A program made the position numbers and the translations under genes. From Bacteroidota bacterium (GTDB lineage Bacteria; Bacteroidota; Bacteroidia; Chitinophagales; Saprospiraceae), in NCBI GenBank assembly GCA_024743405.1, contig JANSWP010000013.1, forward strand, positions 1 through 64,000: a DNA stretch of 64,000 nucleotides, written 5' to 3'. This document shows positions 28,070 to 37,923 of the stretch, in pieces. The notes under the pieces were generated by a model that saw only the letters and a list, made by a program, of their open reading frames with translations, did not search any database and was not told where the DNA came from. Within the stretch, counting starts at the first letter, position 1. The number at the start of each line of letters is the position of its first letter.

Positions 28070-29665
28070 ATGAAAAGACGTAATTTTATAAAAGCCACTT
28101 CTGCCGCCATGACACTTCCTATTTTAGTCAATGGAATGGGCGTACAGGCAATCGCAAAATCTTCTCTTTTTTCTTCGTTAAATGATGATTCAGATAGAGT
28201 TTTAGTGCTGATTCAATTAAATGGAGGAAATGATGGTCTGAATATGATTGTTCCATTGGATCAATATGATAAATTGGCAAATGCTCGAAGTAATATATTA
28301 ATTCCTGAATCTAGCCTGTTGGATGTCAATGACTTAGTTGGGTTTCATCCAGCAATGACAGGATTGAAATCTTTGCATGACGATGGAAATTTGACCATTG
28401 TCCAAAGTGTAGGGTATGCTAATCAAAACCGTTCTCATTTTCGGTCTACAGATATTTGGAATACAGCTTCAGAAGCCAATGAGTTTTTGACAACTGGGTG
28501 GTTAGGAAGATTTTTTAATGAGGATCATCCAACTTTTCCTGAAAACTATCCGAACGATGATTATCAAGATCCATTTGCGATTACTATCGGGTCTTTAGTC
28601 TCAGAAACTTGCCAAGGAATTGGGGGGAATTATAGTTTAGCGATTAACGATCCATTTAATTTGAATCCTTTAGCAAGCGTTGGTATCGATGAAGTACCAG
28701 ATACCCCATATGGCGAAGAATTGACTTTTTTGAGAACATCCATTGAGCAAACAAATGCTTATTCGGAGGTCATTGGAGATGCAGCGACTTTAGGGAATAC
28801 GATGGCAACCTATCCAGATGGTAATCGCCTAGGGGAACAACTACGAAATGTTGCAACATTGATTTCTGGTGGATTGAAAACCAAAGTTTACATCGTGAGT
28901 TTGGGAGGATTTGATACACATGCCAATCAGACAGTAGATGGTAACCCTTTAAATGGAGCACATGCTGATCTATTAAACATATTAAGTGATGCAATCACAG
29001 CATTTCAAAATGATTTGAAATTATTGGGATTAGAAGAACGCGTAATGGGAATGACTTTTTCTGAATTTGGTCGTCGAATTCGTTCTAATGCAAGCTTTGG
29101 TACGGATCATGGAGATGCTGCACCATTATTGGTTTTTGGGAATTGTATTAATCCAGGTTTCATAGGAGAAAACCCAGAAATACCTGACAGCCCAGGTGTC
29201 CAGGATGGGGTAGCAATGCAACATGATTTTCGAGATGTTTATGGTTCGGTACTGGTTGATTGGTTTGAGGTAGAAGAAGAAAAAGTAAAAGACTTATTGT
29301 ACGCTGATTTTCAATATATTTCAATCCTAGACCCATGTGGAGGGACTATAACACCCAATGATTGGCCTAACACCCCAAGTCCATATAATCCAAACAAGTA
29401 TTCCATAGTAATCGACCATGGAAATTTCCCAAATCCATTTAGAGAAAGAACCAATATTGAATTTGAACTAGAAAAAGAGGGATTTGTGGGATTAAGTGTT
29501 TTTAACGGGAGTGGTCAAAAAATCGTGGATTTAGTCCATAAAACCCTGTATGCCGGTAAACACCAAGTGAAATTTGATGCTTCAACTTTGCCTCCGGGCA
29601 ATTATTATTATCACATTCAAACAGCTGGGGCGCAACGTACGAAGTTGATGGTGAAAGTTAGGTGA
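28070..29665 (+). CDS. DUF1501 family protein, Tat-like signal and T9SS type A domain
   Basis: The chosen start is the ATG at 28070, giving MKRRNFIKATSAAMTLPIL, a twin-arginine-type signal; an in-frame ATG at 28034 would put 12 residues in front of it. The protein has 531 residues. The DUF1501 body (alkaline-phosphatase-like superfamily) contains LIQLNGGNDGLNMIVPL, NRSHFRSTDIW, GGFDTHANQ, FSEFGRRIRSNASFGTDHGD and AAPLLVFG. The last 85 residues are a T9SS type A tail (FPNPFRERTNIEF, GNYYYHIQTAG, LMVKVR). It pairs with the DUF1800 gene upstream. The substrate is unknown. Confidence 0.93.
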   Translation: MKRRNFIKATSAAMTLPILVNGMGVQAIAKSSLFSSLNDDSDRVLVLIQLNGGNDGLNMIVPLDQYDKLANARSNILIPESSLLDVNDLVGFHPAMTGLKSLHDDGNLTIVQSVGYANQNRSHFRSTDIWNTASEANEFLTTGWLGRFFNEDHPTFPENYPNDDYQDPFAITIGSLVSETCQGIGGNYSLAINDPFNLNPLASVGIDEVPDTPYGEELTFLRTSIEQTNAYSEVIGDAATLGNTMATYPDGNRLGEQLRNVATLISGGLKTKVYIVSLGGFDTHANQTVDGNPLNGAHADLLNILSDAITAFQNDLKLLGLEERVMGMTFSEFGRRIRSNASFGTDHGDAAPLLVFGNCINPGFIGENPEIPDSPGVQDGVAMQHDFRDVYGSVLVDWFEVEEEKVKDLLYADFQYISILDPCGGTITPNDWPNTPSPYNPNKYSIVIDHGNFPNPFRERTNIEFELEKEGFVGLSVFNGSGQKIVDLVHKTLYAGKHQVKFDASTLPPGNYYYHIQTAGAQRTKLMVKVR

Positions 29666-29710
29666 AAAACCTTAGATTCATCCAGTCTAAAAATTGCCTT
29701 CAAGGATCAC

Positions 29711-29752
29711 TATTCCTGCAATACGTGCCAAAGGCACGATATTGCAGGAATA
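29711..29752. repeat. Long GC-rich inverted repeat between convergent genes
   Basis: TATTCCTGCAAT-A-CGTGCC pairs with GGCACG-AT-ATTGCAGGAATA around an AAA loop, giving an 18-bp stem with one bulge. It lies between the convergent DUF1501 gene and the choice-of-anchor B gene. It may act as a bidirectional terminator, although no T tract follows. It resembles the hairpin at 2237-2274 and the insert inside mobile element copy A (shared GTGCC/GGCAC core). Confidence 0.65.
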
Positions 29753-29813
29753 AATGGAATTCGTTTGTGACAAATTAGTATTCAATAGGTTAGCCACAAG
29801 AAAAACAGATGAT

Positions 29814-32588
29814 TTAATGCTTTACAAATCGCTTTATAGCCTGTTTTTCTCCGTCAAAAATCTTCAAAAAATAAACTCCACTTACCAATTCAGTAGTATT
29901 CAATTCATAAGTTTCATTAGTTCTCATTTGAATAGGCTCCTTATTCATGGTTTGACCAATTGAATTCACTATAACTAATTGATAGTCAGCTGCTGTTTGA
30001 GAAGAAAATTTAACGAATAAATTTTGGGAAGTAGGATTTGGAAAAATAGAAATTTGACTTTCTAAAAGAGTGTTTTGCGTACTTGAAATAATTATTTCTA
30101 CTTCATTTGAAACTGCAGAACAGCCATTTTCATCTATGGTAATAATACTATATATCCCACTTTCGGTAGCTACATAGGTCTGCTCATTTGCCTGAAGGAT
30201 TTCGAACCCATTTAAAAGCCAATGATATTCAGTTGCTGGTGTTGAAGATAATGTATCACCATCAGCAAAAATCTCTGGCAGAATCGGATCAAAAAATAGT
30301 ACTTTTTGAATAGCTGAAATATTAGAGCATTGACCATCAAAAACTAGAACCTGAAAATCACCTCCGTCCTCAACTGAGATTCCAGACTCATCGCCATCTG
30401 AAACTACTATTTGATTTTGAAACCAAACATAATTTTCATAACCACCAGTCGCCTCAATGTTTGCTTCTTCACCACTACAATAAAGCGTGTCTTTAACGAA
30501 AATTTCAATTTCAGGTAATGGTAACTCAGCTACTTCAACAAGAGAAGAGGTATCAGCGCAAGACAACCCATTTGGAGTCATATTTGAGGCAATACCATAA
30601 TAATTACCTAATGCAGGAACTAGTAGTGTATTTGCCTCTTCATCATCAAGTATCATATCATTTAAGAACCAGCTATAATTACTTGCTTGTCCTTCTATCG
30701 CGAATATTATAGTCGCAGAATCTCCTTTGCAATAAACCGGTTCACCATTTATATATACTTCTCCATCTGGATATTCTGTTACTGTCACATTTATTGTTTC
30801 AAATGTGGTCATGCAATCGGAGTTAGTGGCAACCAAATGATAATCACCAGTAATACTTGTAATTATTGAATTTCCAGCTTCTTCAATTAAGGAATCATTT
30901 AAATACCATTCGTAGTTGTCTGCTTGGTCAAAGGCAGAGATAATTATATTTTCTCCTTCACATAAATCAGGGTTCCCAGAAATAATTAAGCTGTCATCAG
31001 GAAATTGAGTTACTTCCAAAAATATAGATTCCGAACTTGAAACACAATTGCCATTTCTTGCAGTCGCGTAATATTCGCCTGATTGTGAGATAGTTACAGA
31101 ATCAGTACCTTCCTCTAAAACAGAATCAAAATAAAACCAAGCATAATCTTCAGCTTGATCTTGGATACTCAAAATGACTGTTTCACCCTCACAAATTTTT
31201 AAATCAGAAGGTGCAGTGATGGTAGCATCAGGATAGGTCAAAATAGATAGTTCGATAGGCTCCGATTCCGCATTACAATAATCATTTTTAGCAATTAATT
31301 GATAGGTTCCTAATTCTTTAATGACTAAATTTTGATTGCCTTCGGAAACTAAATTCCCATCTAAGTACCATTGATATTTTTCGGCACCTGCTTTTGCCAT
31401 TAGACTCAATGAGTCTCCTTCACACAATTCAATTTTTCCAGAAATATCCAAAGATGCATCAGGTGAAGTAGTGGGAAAGATAGGTTCAAAATTGATACTG
31501 TCTGCTGAAAAGACGAATAACCCACGTTGGACATCAGAAACTAATATTCGCTCGGAGGGTAAAAAAGGATAAACACCCCAGCAACCCCTGAAGCCATTGT
31601 AATTAGTATTGTTGGGTTCAGTATCATACCAGGCAACTTGTTGAACATTACTAGGATCGGAGAAATCGAAGATTGAAAATCCGTCATGGTAATAGGAAGA
31701 AATCACATAATTATCCCGGATAAATGGATTATGAGCAATACTCCCTGTATCAGGTTCCAATAATTTTGATCGAAATAAATCGGTAACTTGAATGTCCGAA
31801 AGATCCGAAACATCGGTCATTTTTAGGCTTCTATTATGGGTTTCATCCGCGAAAACTAAATTATTGCCATCCTCGGATAACCAGCCAGCGTGATTATATC
31901 CTTTTTGAGGATATTGAGTTAAATTACCCAATACAATAGCCGTATCAGGGTCGGAAAAATCATAAACCCACAAACCATTATTACCCGAAAAACCATAACC
32001 AATATTATCCCGAACATACATATCATGCATATAACCACCTGGGAGTGTATGCTGTGCCCAGAGAGTAGGGTGTCCAGGATCTTCTGTCAAATCAAAAATA
32101 AAGACCCCATTTCCTTGGGTATTAGTACCGACGGCATATAATTTTCCATTCTCTTCATCTATGTATATATTATGGCTTCTTTGAAAATATTCAGTAGTTT
32201 GTTGAACCTTGACAACTGAGTCTGGTAGGTAACTTAAATCGAAAATCATCATACCTTCAGAACATCCATCACAAACAGAATAACAATGATCTTTATAGGT
32301 CTTTGGATCTCTCCAAGTTGTTACATTTCCTCCAGGAAAAAAATCAACTTCCTGAAGACTATTATCGTTCATGATTTGGAAAAAATGGAGATATGCTGCA
32401 GAACCAATAATTGCATATTCATTTTCTTGACAATCGGTGTAGCCCCATACTTCGTTGTAATGAATACCACCAGATTTTGGGAGTGTATCTGGATCCCAAT
32501 TTGATAAAAAGGTTATATTTAGAGACTCTTGGGCATTGAGACATAAACTCAAAAATATGAATAAAGAAAATGTAAAACGTCGTTTCAT
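29814..32588 (-). CDS. Choice-of-anchor B family protein with Ig-like domains, T9SS type A
   Basis: The protein has 924 residues, with a signal peptide at about 1-19 (ending LCLNAQ). The choice-of-anchor B domain (about 25-375) is a beta-propeller-like region with YNEVWGYTDCQENEYAIIGS, RSHNIYIDEENGKLYAVGTN, HDMYVRDNIGYGF, NHAGWLSEDGNNLVFADE and GCWGVYPFLPSERILVSD. Six Ig-like units follow (about 390-835), mostly of the form LCEGExxxLxxxxQAxxYxWYLNDSL. The C-terminus is a type A T9SS sorting domain (IFPNPTSQNLFVKF, GVYFLKIFDGEKQAIKRFVK). It is likely cell-surface exposed; the function is unknown. Confidence 0.9.
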   Translation of the reverse strand: MKRRFTFSLFIFLSLCLNAQESLNITFLSNWDPDTLPKSGGIHYNEVWGYTDCQENEYAIIGSAAYLHFFQIMNDNSLQEVDFFPGGNVTTWRDPKTYKDHCYSVCDGCSEGMMIFDLSYLPDSVVKVQQTTEYFQRSHNIYIDEENGKLYAVGTNTQGNGVFIFDLTEDPGHPTLWAQHTLPGGYMHDMYVRDNIGYGFSGNNGLWVYDFSDPDTAIVLGNLTQYPQKGYNHAGWLSEDGNNLVFADETHNRSLKMTDVSDLSDIQVTDLFRSKLLEPDTGSIAHNPFIRDNYVISSYYHDGFSIFDFSDPSNVQQVAWYDTEPNNTNYNGFRGCWGVYPFLPSERILVSDVQRGLFVFSADSINFEPIFPTTSPDASLDISGKIELCEGDSLSLMAKAGAEKYQWYLDGNLVSEGNQNLVIKELGTYQLIAKNDYCNAESEPIELSILTYPDATITAPSDLKICEGETVILSIQDQAEDYAWFYFDSVLEEGTDSVTISQSGEYYATARNGNCVSSSESIFLEVTQFPDDSLIISGNPDLCEGENIIISAFDQADNYEWYLNDSLIEEAGNSIITSITGDYHLVATNSDCMTTFETINVTVTEYPDGEVYINGEPVYCKGDSATIIFAIEGQASNYSWFLNDMILDDEEANTLLVPALGNYYGIASNMTPNGLSCADTSSLVEVAELPLPEIEIFVKDTLYCSGEEANIEATGGYENYVWFQNQIVVSDGDESGISVEDGGDFQVLVFDGQCSNISAIQKVLFFDPILPEIFADGDTLSSTPATEYHWLLNGFEILQANEQTYVATESGIYSIITIDENGCSAVSNEVEIIISSTQNTLLESQISIFPNPTSQNLFVKFSSQTAADYQLVIVNSIGQTMNKEPIQMRTNETYELNTTELVSGVYFLKIFDGEKQAIKRFVKH

Positions 32589-32710
32589 AAATGTGGGTTT
32601 TTGATTCTTAAATCTTGGTTACTTTTGGGAGGAGAAAATAGATCATATAAATAAGGATCGACAATTTTGAAAAATATAGATGAGATAGCCTAACATTAGG
32701 AACAAAAAAT

Positions 32711-34435
32711 ATGACAAAAAGACTAATATTGAACATAGAGGGCCTAAAAATTCATTTTGATACTGAAAATAAAGTGGTTTGTGCAGTAGATGACATCGCT
32801 TTTCAGTTGAGTCAAGGAAGAACTATTGGCATTGTAGGCGAGTCAGGATCTGGAAAATCTCTGACAGCGCTTTCAATTATGAATTTGGTTCCTAAATCAG
32901 CAAGTGTTTCAGGAAAGGTGTTTTATAAACAAAGGGATATTTTAAGTTTGGAACAAAAGGAAATTGAAAAGATTAGAGGGGGTGAGATCGCCATGATTTT
33001 TCAAGAGCCAATGACTTCCTTAAATCCGGTCTACAAATGTGGAACTCAAATTTCAGAATCCATACAATGGCATCAAAAAATATCAAAAGAGGTTGCAAAG
33101 AAAAAGGTGATTGAATTGTTTGAAAAGGTAAAATTGTCCAATGTGGAACGTATATATGAGGCTTATCCACATCAACTATCGGGAGGACAAAAACAGCGCG
33201 TCATGATCGCTATGGCACTGAGTTGTCAACCGAAATTATTAATCGCTGATGAGCCTACAACCGCCCTAGATGTAACGGTTCAAAGGGCTATTTTGGATTT
33301 GTTAATAGAATTGAAACATGAATTTCAAATGGCGGTCATTTTCATATCTCACGATTTAGGCGTAATTGCTGAAATTGCAGATGATGTTTTAGTAATGCAT
33401 AAAGGAAAAATTGTTGAAGAGGGTAGCGTCGAGGAAATTTTCACTAATCCAAAACACCCTTATACTAAAGGTCTTGTAGCTTGCCGACCGCCTTTAGATA
33501 GGAAACTACGAAGGCTGCCAGTTCTGGAAGACTTTTTAGAGATTGACTACAATGAGGAAGGAGAATTATTATTGAAAGAAAAAGCGAAAGGAGCTGTTAA
33601 TCATTTACAGTTTGACCGAGAGAATGCCAATATGGATAAAAGGAACCCAATATTAGTTGTAAAAGACTTAAAGAAGTGGTTTCCTGTGACAACTAATTTT
33701 CTGGGCAAACCAATCGATTTCACCAAAGCTGTTGATGGTGTTTCTTTTGACGTTGTTAAAGGGGAAACATTGGGGTTGGTTGGAGAATCTGGCTCGGGTA
33801 AAACTACACTTGGTAGATCTATTTTGAGGTTAATTGAGCCTACTATGGGGAAAATTAATTACCGAGGTAATGATCTAGTCAAAATGTCAAATCAAGCCTT
33901 TCAAAAACTTAGAAAAGAGTTTCAAATCATTTTTCAAGATCCATATTCTTCCTTAAACCCAAGGAAATATATTGGAAGTTCAATTCTGGAACCTTTGACT
34001 TTTCATAACATGTATGATTCAAAGAATGCTCGTAAAGAAAAGGTCATTGAGCTTTTAGAATTAGTTGGATTGAAATCAGATCATTATTTTCGTATGCCTC
34101 ATGAATTCTCGGGTGGACAAAGACAAAGAATTTGTATCGCCAGAGCACTTGCCATGCAGCCAAAATTCCTTGTCTGTGATGAGTGTGTTTCTAGTTTAGA
34201 TGTATCTATTCAAGCTCAGATATTGAATCTTCTTATGGAATTAAAAGAGAAGCATGATTTGACTTATATTTTTATTTCGCATGACTTATCAGTGGTTAAA
34301 TTTATGAGCGACAGAATTATGGTGATGAAGGATGGAAGAATAGAGGAAATTGGAGACGCTGAAGATGTCTATAGAAATCCCCAAAGTTTATATACACAAA
34401 AATTAATTAGTGCCATACCAAGAGGTTTAGGTTAA
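32711..34435 (+). CDS. Peptide-type ABC transporter with two fused ATPase domains
   Basis: This 574-residue protein carries two complete ABC ATPase domains, like YejF or GsiA (fused OppD-OppF type). Domain 1 has Walker A GESGSGKS (43-50), signature [11 protein letters not shown] and Walker [13 protein letters not shown]. The oligopeptide C-terminal segment follows ([16 protein letters not shown]). Domain 2 has Walker A GESGSGKT (358-365), signature [11 protein letters not shown] and Walker [13 protein letters not shown], where Cys replaces the usual Pro after DE. It should energise import of peptides or similar solutes. No permease or binding-protein gene is adjacent, so its partners are elsewhere. 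Confidence 0.93.
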   Translation: MTKRLILNIEGLKIHFDTENKVVCAVDDIAFQLSQGRTIGIVGESGSGKSLTALSIMNLVPKSASVSGKVFYKQRDILSLEQKEIEKIRGGEIAMIFQEPMTSLNPVYKCGTQISESIQWHQKISKEVAKKKVIELFEKVKLSNVERIYEAYPHQLSGGQKQRVMIAMALSCQPKLLIADEPTTALDVTVQRAILDLLIELKHEFQMAVIFISHDLGVIAEIADDVLVMHKGKIVEEGSVEEIFTNPKHPYTKGLVACRPPLDRKLRRLPVLEDFLEIDYNEEGELLLKEKAKGAVNHLQFDRENANMDKRNPILVVKDLKKWFPVTTNFLGKPIDFTKAVDGVSFDVVKGETLGLVGESGSGKTTLGRSILRLIEPTMGKINYRGNDLVKMSNQAFQKLRKEFQIIFQDPYSSLNPRKYIGSSILEPLTFHNMYDSKNARKEKVIELLELVGLKSDHYFRMPHEFSGGQRQRICIARALAMQPKFLVCDECVSSLDVSIQAQILNLLMELKEKHDLTYIFISHDLSVVKFMSDRIMVMKDGRIEEIGDAEDVYRNPQSLYTQKLISAIPRGLG

Positions 34436-34461
34436 GGGACTGTTCATAGTTTCCTAAAATA

Positions 34462-34492
34462 GAAAAGCCTTGTCATGCAGACATAGGCTTTT
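34462..34492. terminator. Possible terminator hairpin after the ABC gene
   Basis: GAAAAGCCT (34462-34470) pairs with AGGCTTTTC (34484-34492), and an inner GTC/GAC pair lengthens the stem. There is no clear T tract afterwards, so the terminator role is tentative. Confidence 0.45.
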
Positions 34493-34599
34493 CAAGCTAC
34501 ATACTAATACAATTAAATCTTAGTGGGTTTTCTAGGTTCAATTGACATCCAAAATTATCAATTTTTTTAGAACAAAGTCTACTCCTCTTCATTTTTTTA

Positions 34600-35358
34600 T
34601 CATTGATTTCTAAAGGCGGCACAAATTATTCCGGTGGCGACAGAGGCATTTAAGGACTCTGATCCATTCAAGGAATGAGGATAAATCGATACTTGATTAT
34701 TTATCTTTTCTAATATTTTGGATGAAATTCCTTGCCCTTCATTTCCAATCACGATCAACCCATTTTCAGATAACTTCATTTTGAATACATCTTCACCATT
34801 CATTACTGCGCCATAAAAAGGGATATTATCTAGTCTATTTTGAAGATCCTCAAATTCATGGGAGACATAATTTACTCTCAGAAAAGCACCCATAGAAGAT
34901 TGAATTACTTTTGGATTATACAACTCACCAGCGTTTTCAGAGCAAAAAATATATGGAATGCCAAACCAATCTGCTATTCTTATTATAGTGCCAATATTTC
35001 CAGGGTTTTGAATCCCATCAAGGTATATAGAAAGTCCATTGTTGACTATTTCCCAATCTATAGAATGTTCCAATTGCTTTGCAATAATCAAAACTTGATT
35101 GGGCGTTTTTAATCCGGAAATTCTGCCTAATTCTTTTTCAGAAACTTCAAAAACATCCGTTGCCAAATTAGAAAATAGAATAGAATTATTACCAAGCCAA
35201 GTGGACGATGCAAATACCCCTTCTATCTTAATTTTTGAATGGGTCAAAATCTCTTTCGCTAATTTATCTCCTTCGGCAACAAAATTCCCATACATTTGCC
35301 GAAATTTCTTTTGTTGAAGAGATTTAACATACTTAATTTGATTTTTCGAAATTGCCAT
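34600..35358 (-). CDS. SpoU/TrmH-family RNA 2'-O-methyltransferase
   Basis: The protein has 252 residues from the ATG at 35358 (MAISKNQIKYVKSLQQKKFR); an ATG 15 bp upstream adds five residues. An N-terminal substrate-binding domain (about 1-90) includes the FVAEGDKL motif. The knotted SPOUT domain contains the three family motifs: LDGIQNPGNIGTIIRIADWF, IVIGNEGQGIS and SESLNASVATGIICAAF. It should methylate a ribose in rRNA or tRNA using S-adenosylmethionine; the exact position cannot be read. It is divergent from the TamL-like gene, a pairing I recall from other Bacteroidota. Confidence 0.92.
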   Translation of the reverse strand: MAISKNQIKYVKSLQQKKFRQMYGNFVAEGDKLAKEILTHSKIKIEGVFASSTWLGNNSILFSNLATDVFEVSEKELGRISGLKTPNQVLIIAKQLEHSIDWEIVNNGLSIYLDGIQNPGNIGTIIRIADWFGIPYIFCSENAGELYNPKVIQSSMGAFLRVNYVSHEFEDLQNRLDNIPFYGAVMNGEDVFKMKLSENGLIVIGNEGQGISSKILEKINNQVSIYPHSLNGSESLNASVATGIICAAFRNQ

Positions 35359-35482
35359 TTTTGTTTTTGTCAATTAAGATTGTAATGAGCGAGTAAAATG
35401 GTTACAGAGTGTTATTTTAAACTTAATGAAACAACTTTTTTAAATTAACTATCGCTCTTTCTAAAAAAATGTAACTGAAAGA

Positions 35483-37882
35483 ATGAATTTTTCCATTCAT
35501 AAAATCATATTTCTAATTCTTACCCTCCTTTTTCTAATTAGCTGTAATACAGTTAAATACCTTGAAGGTGATCAAACCTATCTTACCAAAAATTCTATAA
35601 AATTTCCCAAAGGTAAGAAGATAAAAAACAAATCTTCTTTGGAGTATGAATTGGCAACATTGTATAAGCAAGTACCCAATCAAAAATTCTTTTGGGCTTC
35701 ACGAAGGTATTTTTATTTCTCTCAATTTGATACACTAGGACGCAACAAAATAGGTAAAGGCTGGAAAAGATTTGAGGGACAGAGATTGGCTGAAGCACCT
35801 GTTTATTTTGATGAAGAAACTGCAAAAAAAACAGCCGAGTCAATGAAGTACTTCCTTCAACATAAAGGATACTTTTGGGCTGAAACTGATTATTTTTTTG
35901 AGCACAATAAAAAAAGGCAAAAAACAGAGGTTACTTATAAAGTTTCGCCAAAGAGACAGTATAAAATCGATACTATCGCCTTTATAAGTAAGGATAAAAG
36001 GGTTGAGAAAATATTAAATGAAATAAGTGGGGAAACCTTCTTAAAAAAGGATAAGCCTGTTGATGTTAACTTATACAATCAAGAGGTTACCCGAATCACC
36101 AAACACCTTCGGAATAGTGGTTATGCTTATTTCCAACCTCAGTTTGTTAGCGGGTTGGAATCCTTGGATAGTACAAATTTTAGAGTCGATTTAGAATTGG
36201 AGGTTTATCCACCAAAAGGAAAAGAGGAACATCAGGTCTATCATATTGGCGAAATCACCTTATTTCCAAGATATGGTGAAAATTTCAATGTCAATCAATT
36301 ACCTGACACTACCATACAATGTATTCATTTTGTCACTAATGGCATTCCATTTAGGGTAAAACCTAAAACTTTATTGAATTCTATCGCACTCAAAAAGGGG
36401 GACTTATACCAAAGGGAAAATGAAAATGATACAAATGTACAATTGAGCTCTTTGGGGGTTTTCAATTTTGTTACTATTAGGTCAGAAGAAGATTCTCTTC
36501 AGCAAGGAGTCCTTAATTTTAAAGTCTATTTGACACAGAATAAAAAATGGGAGTTTGGGACTGATTTTGACATAAACCAAACAGAACGACTTGGTGAAGT
36601 CGTGAATCGTAATTTAATAGGTTTGTCGTTGAGTCCTTCCTTAAAAAGTCGAAATTTATTTAAAGGAGCAGAACTATTGATAAGTAGTGTGGATTTTGGA
36701 ATCGAACTGGCACCTTTTCAAGATACAGTATTAAATACCTTAGATTTTAAAATTCAGGGAGATTTGTATTTGCCTAGATTCACTGATTATTTTAAGTTTT
36801 GGAAAGGTTTGCGTGAGATAGGCATATTAAAAAAGAGTTATTATGATAAATTAGTAGCTAGGGCAAATAATAAGTTTTCGATGGGTTATAACTATTATAC
36901 ACTGTTGGATTATTATACTTTTAATTTATTCAACTTCTCCTATGGCTATAATGTCCAAACCTCTCAAAAAAGTCAATTTATAGTTAATAACTTAGGGGTT
37001 GACTTTCTTCTCCCTACTCCTACGCCCTCTTTTGATACTATTTTGATGCAGAATCCATTCTTACAAAATAGTTTTTCAAATCAATTATTAACAGGCTTTA
37101 TTCTTAGAGACTTTACCTATATATATAGTCCTCAACTGAGCCGAACAGGAGGGACTTGGTATTTTCAAGGAACTGCTGAAATGTCTGGGGTTGAAGTATT
37201 AGCCTTAAATAAATTATTTAATGGTGTGAGTGGAAACTCTAGTGTTTGGAAAGTGTCTGATGTAGACTTTTCACAATATTTTCGGTTAGAATTGGATCTA
37301 AGAAGGTATTGGCAAAGACGAGCCAATCAAACCATTATTACGAGGGTTAGCAGCGGTGTAGTAATTCCTTTTGGTAACTCTTCTGAAGCTCCTTATGTAA
37401 AACAGTTTTTTGTCGGAGGACCTCAAAGCGTAAGAGGCTGGTATGCAAGAGGAATTGGGCCTGGGTCTTATTTTGATGATACGACCACGGATATTAATCT
37501 AAGGAATTCATTTTATCAAACTGGAGATCTAAAGTTGGAATGGAATGTAGAATATCGTTTTCATATGTTCCGTCCATTAAATTTATTTGATTTTAATGGG
37601 GCATTTTTTATCGATGGTGGAAATGTTTGGACGATTGATGCCGACGAAAATGGAGAGCGACTAGGATCTAAATTTCAAATCGAGAATACATTTAAAGAAA
37701 TGGCTGTCAGTGTAGGAACTGGTTTTCGCTTTGATTTTACTTATTTTATATTTAGAGTTGATTTTGGTAAGCTTATAAAAAATAATTATCCAGATCCCCT
37801 CAGAAATAATTCTTATTGGGTAGACGATTTGCGACTTTGGAAAGGAGCAGCCTGGCACCTTGGATTGGGATACCCTTTTTGA
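35483..37882 (+). CDS. tamL: TamL-like BamA/TamA family outer-membrane lipoprotein
   Basis: The protein has 799 residues. The N-terminal lipoprotein signal is MNFSIHKIIFLILTLLFLISC, with the acylated Cys at position 21; this lipidation distinguishes Bacteroidota TamL from TamA. POTRA-like domains occupy about residues 25-370. The C-terminal 400 residues are a 16-strand-type beta-barrel of the surface antigen family, with the conserved loop motif GGPQSVRGWYARG and a terminal aromatic (LGLGYPF). It probably works in outer-membrane protein insertion. No tamB gene follows; a dehydrogenase gene comes next 41 bp downstream. Confidence 0.88.
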   Translation: MNFSIHKIIFLILTLLFLISCNTVKYLEGDQTYLTKNSIKFPKGKKIKNKSSLEYELATLYKQVPNQKFFWASRRYFYFSQFDTLGRNKIGKGWKRFEGQRLAEAPVYFDEETAKKTAESMKYFLQHKGYFWAETDYFFEHNKKRQKTEVTYKVSPKRQYKIDTIAFISKDKRVEKILNEISGETFLKKDKPVDVNLYNQEVTRITKHLRNSGYAYFQPQFVSGLESLDSTNFRVDLELEVYPPKGKEEHQVYHIGEITLFPRYGENFNVNQLPDTTIQCIHFVTNGIPFRVKPKTLLNSIALKKGDLYQRENENDTNVQLSSLGVFNFVTIRSEEDSLQQGVLNFKVYLTQNKKWEFGTDFDINQTERLGEVVNRNLIGLSLSPSLKSRNLFKGAELLISSVDFGIELAPFQDTVLNTLDFKIQGDLYLPRFTDYFKFWKGLREIGILKKSYYDKLVARANNKFSMGYNYYTLLDYYTFNLFNFSYGYNVQTSQKSQFIVNNLGVDFLLPTPTPSFDTILMQNPFLQNSFSNQLLTGFILRDFTYIYSPQLSRTGGTWYFQGTAEMSGVEVLALNKLFNGVSGNSSVWKVSDVDFSQYFRLELDLRRYWQRRANQTIITRVSSGVVIPFGNSSEAPYVKQFFVGGPQSVRGWYARGIGPGSYFDDTTTDINLRNSFYQTGDLKLEWNVEYRFHMFRPLNLFDFNGAFFIDGGNVWTIDADENGERLGSKFQIENTFKEMAVSVGTGFRFDFTYFIFRVDFGKLIKNNYPDPLRNNSYWVDDLRLWKGAAWHLGLGYPF

Positions 37883-37923
37883 ATTTTTCTCTCATTTTTT
37901 AAGAAAGATAAAACCATATCGAA

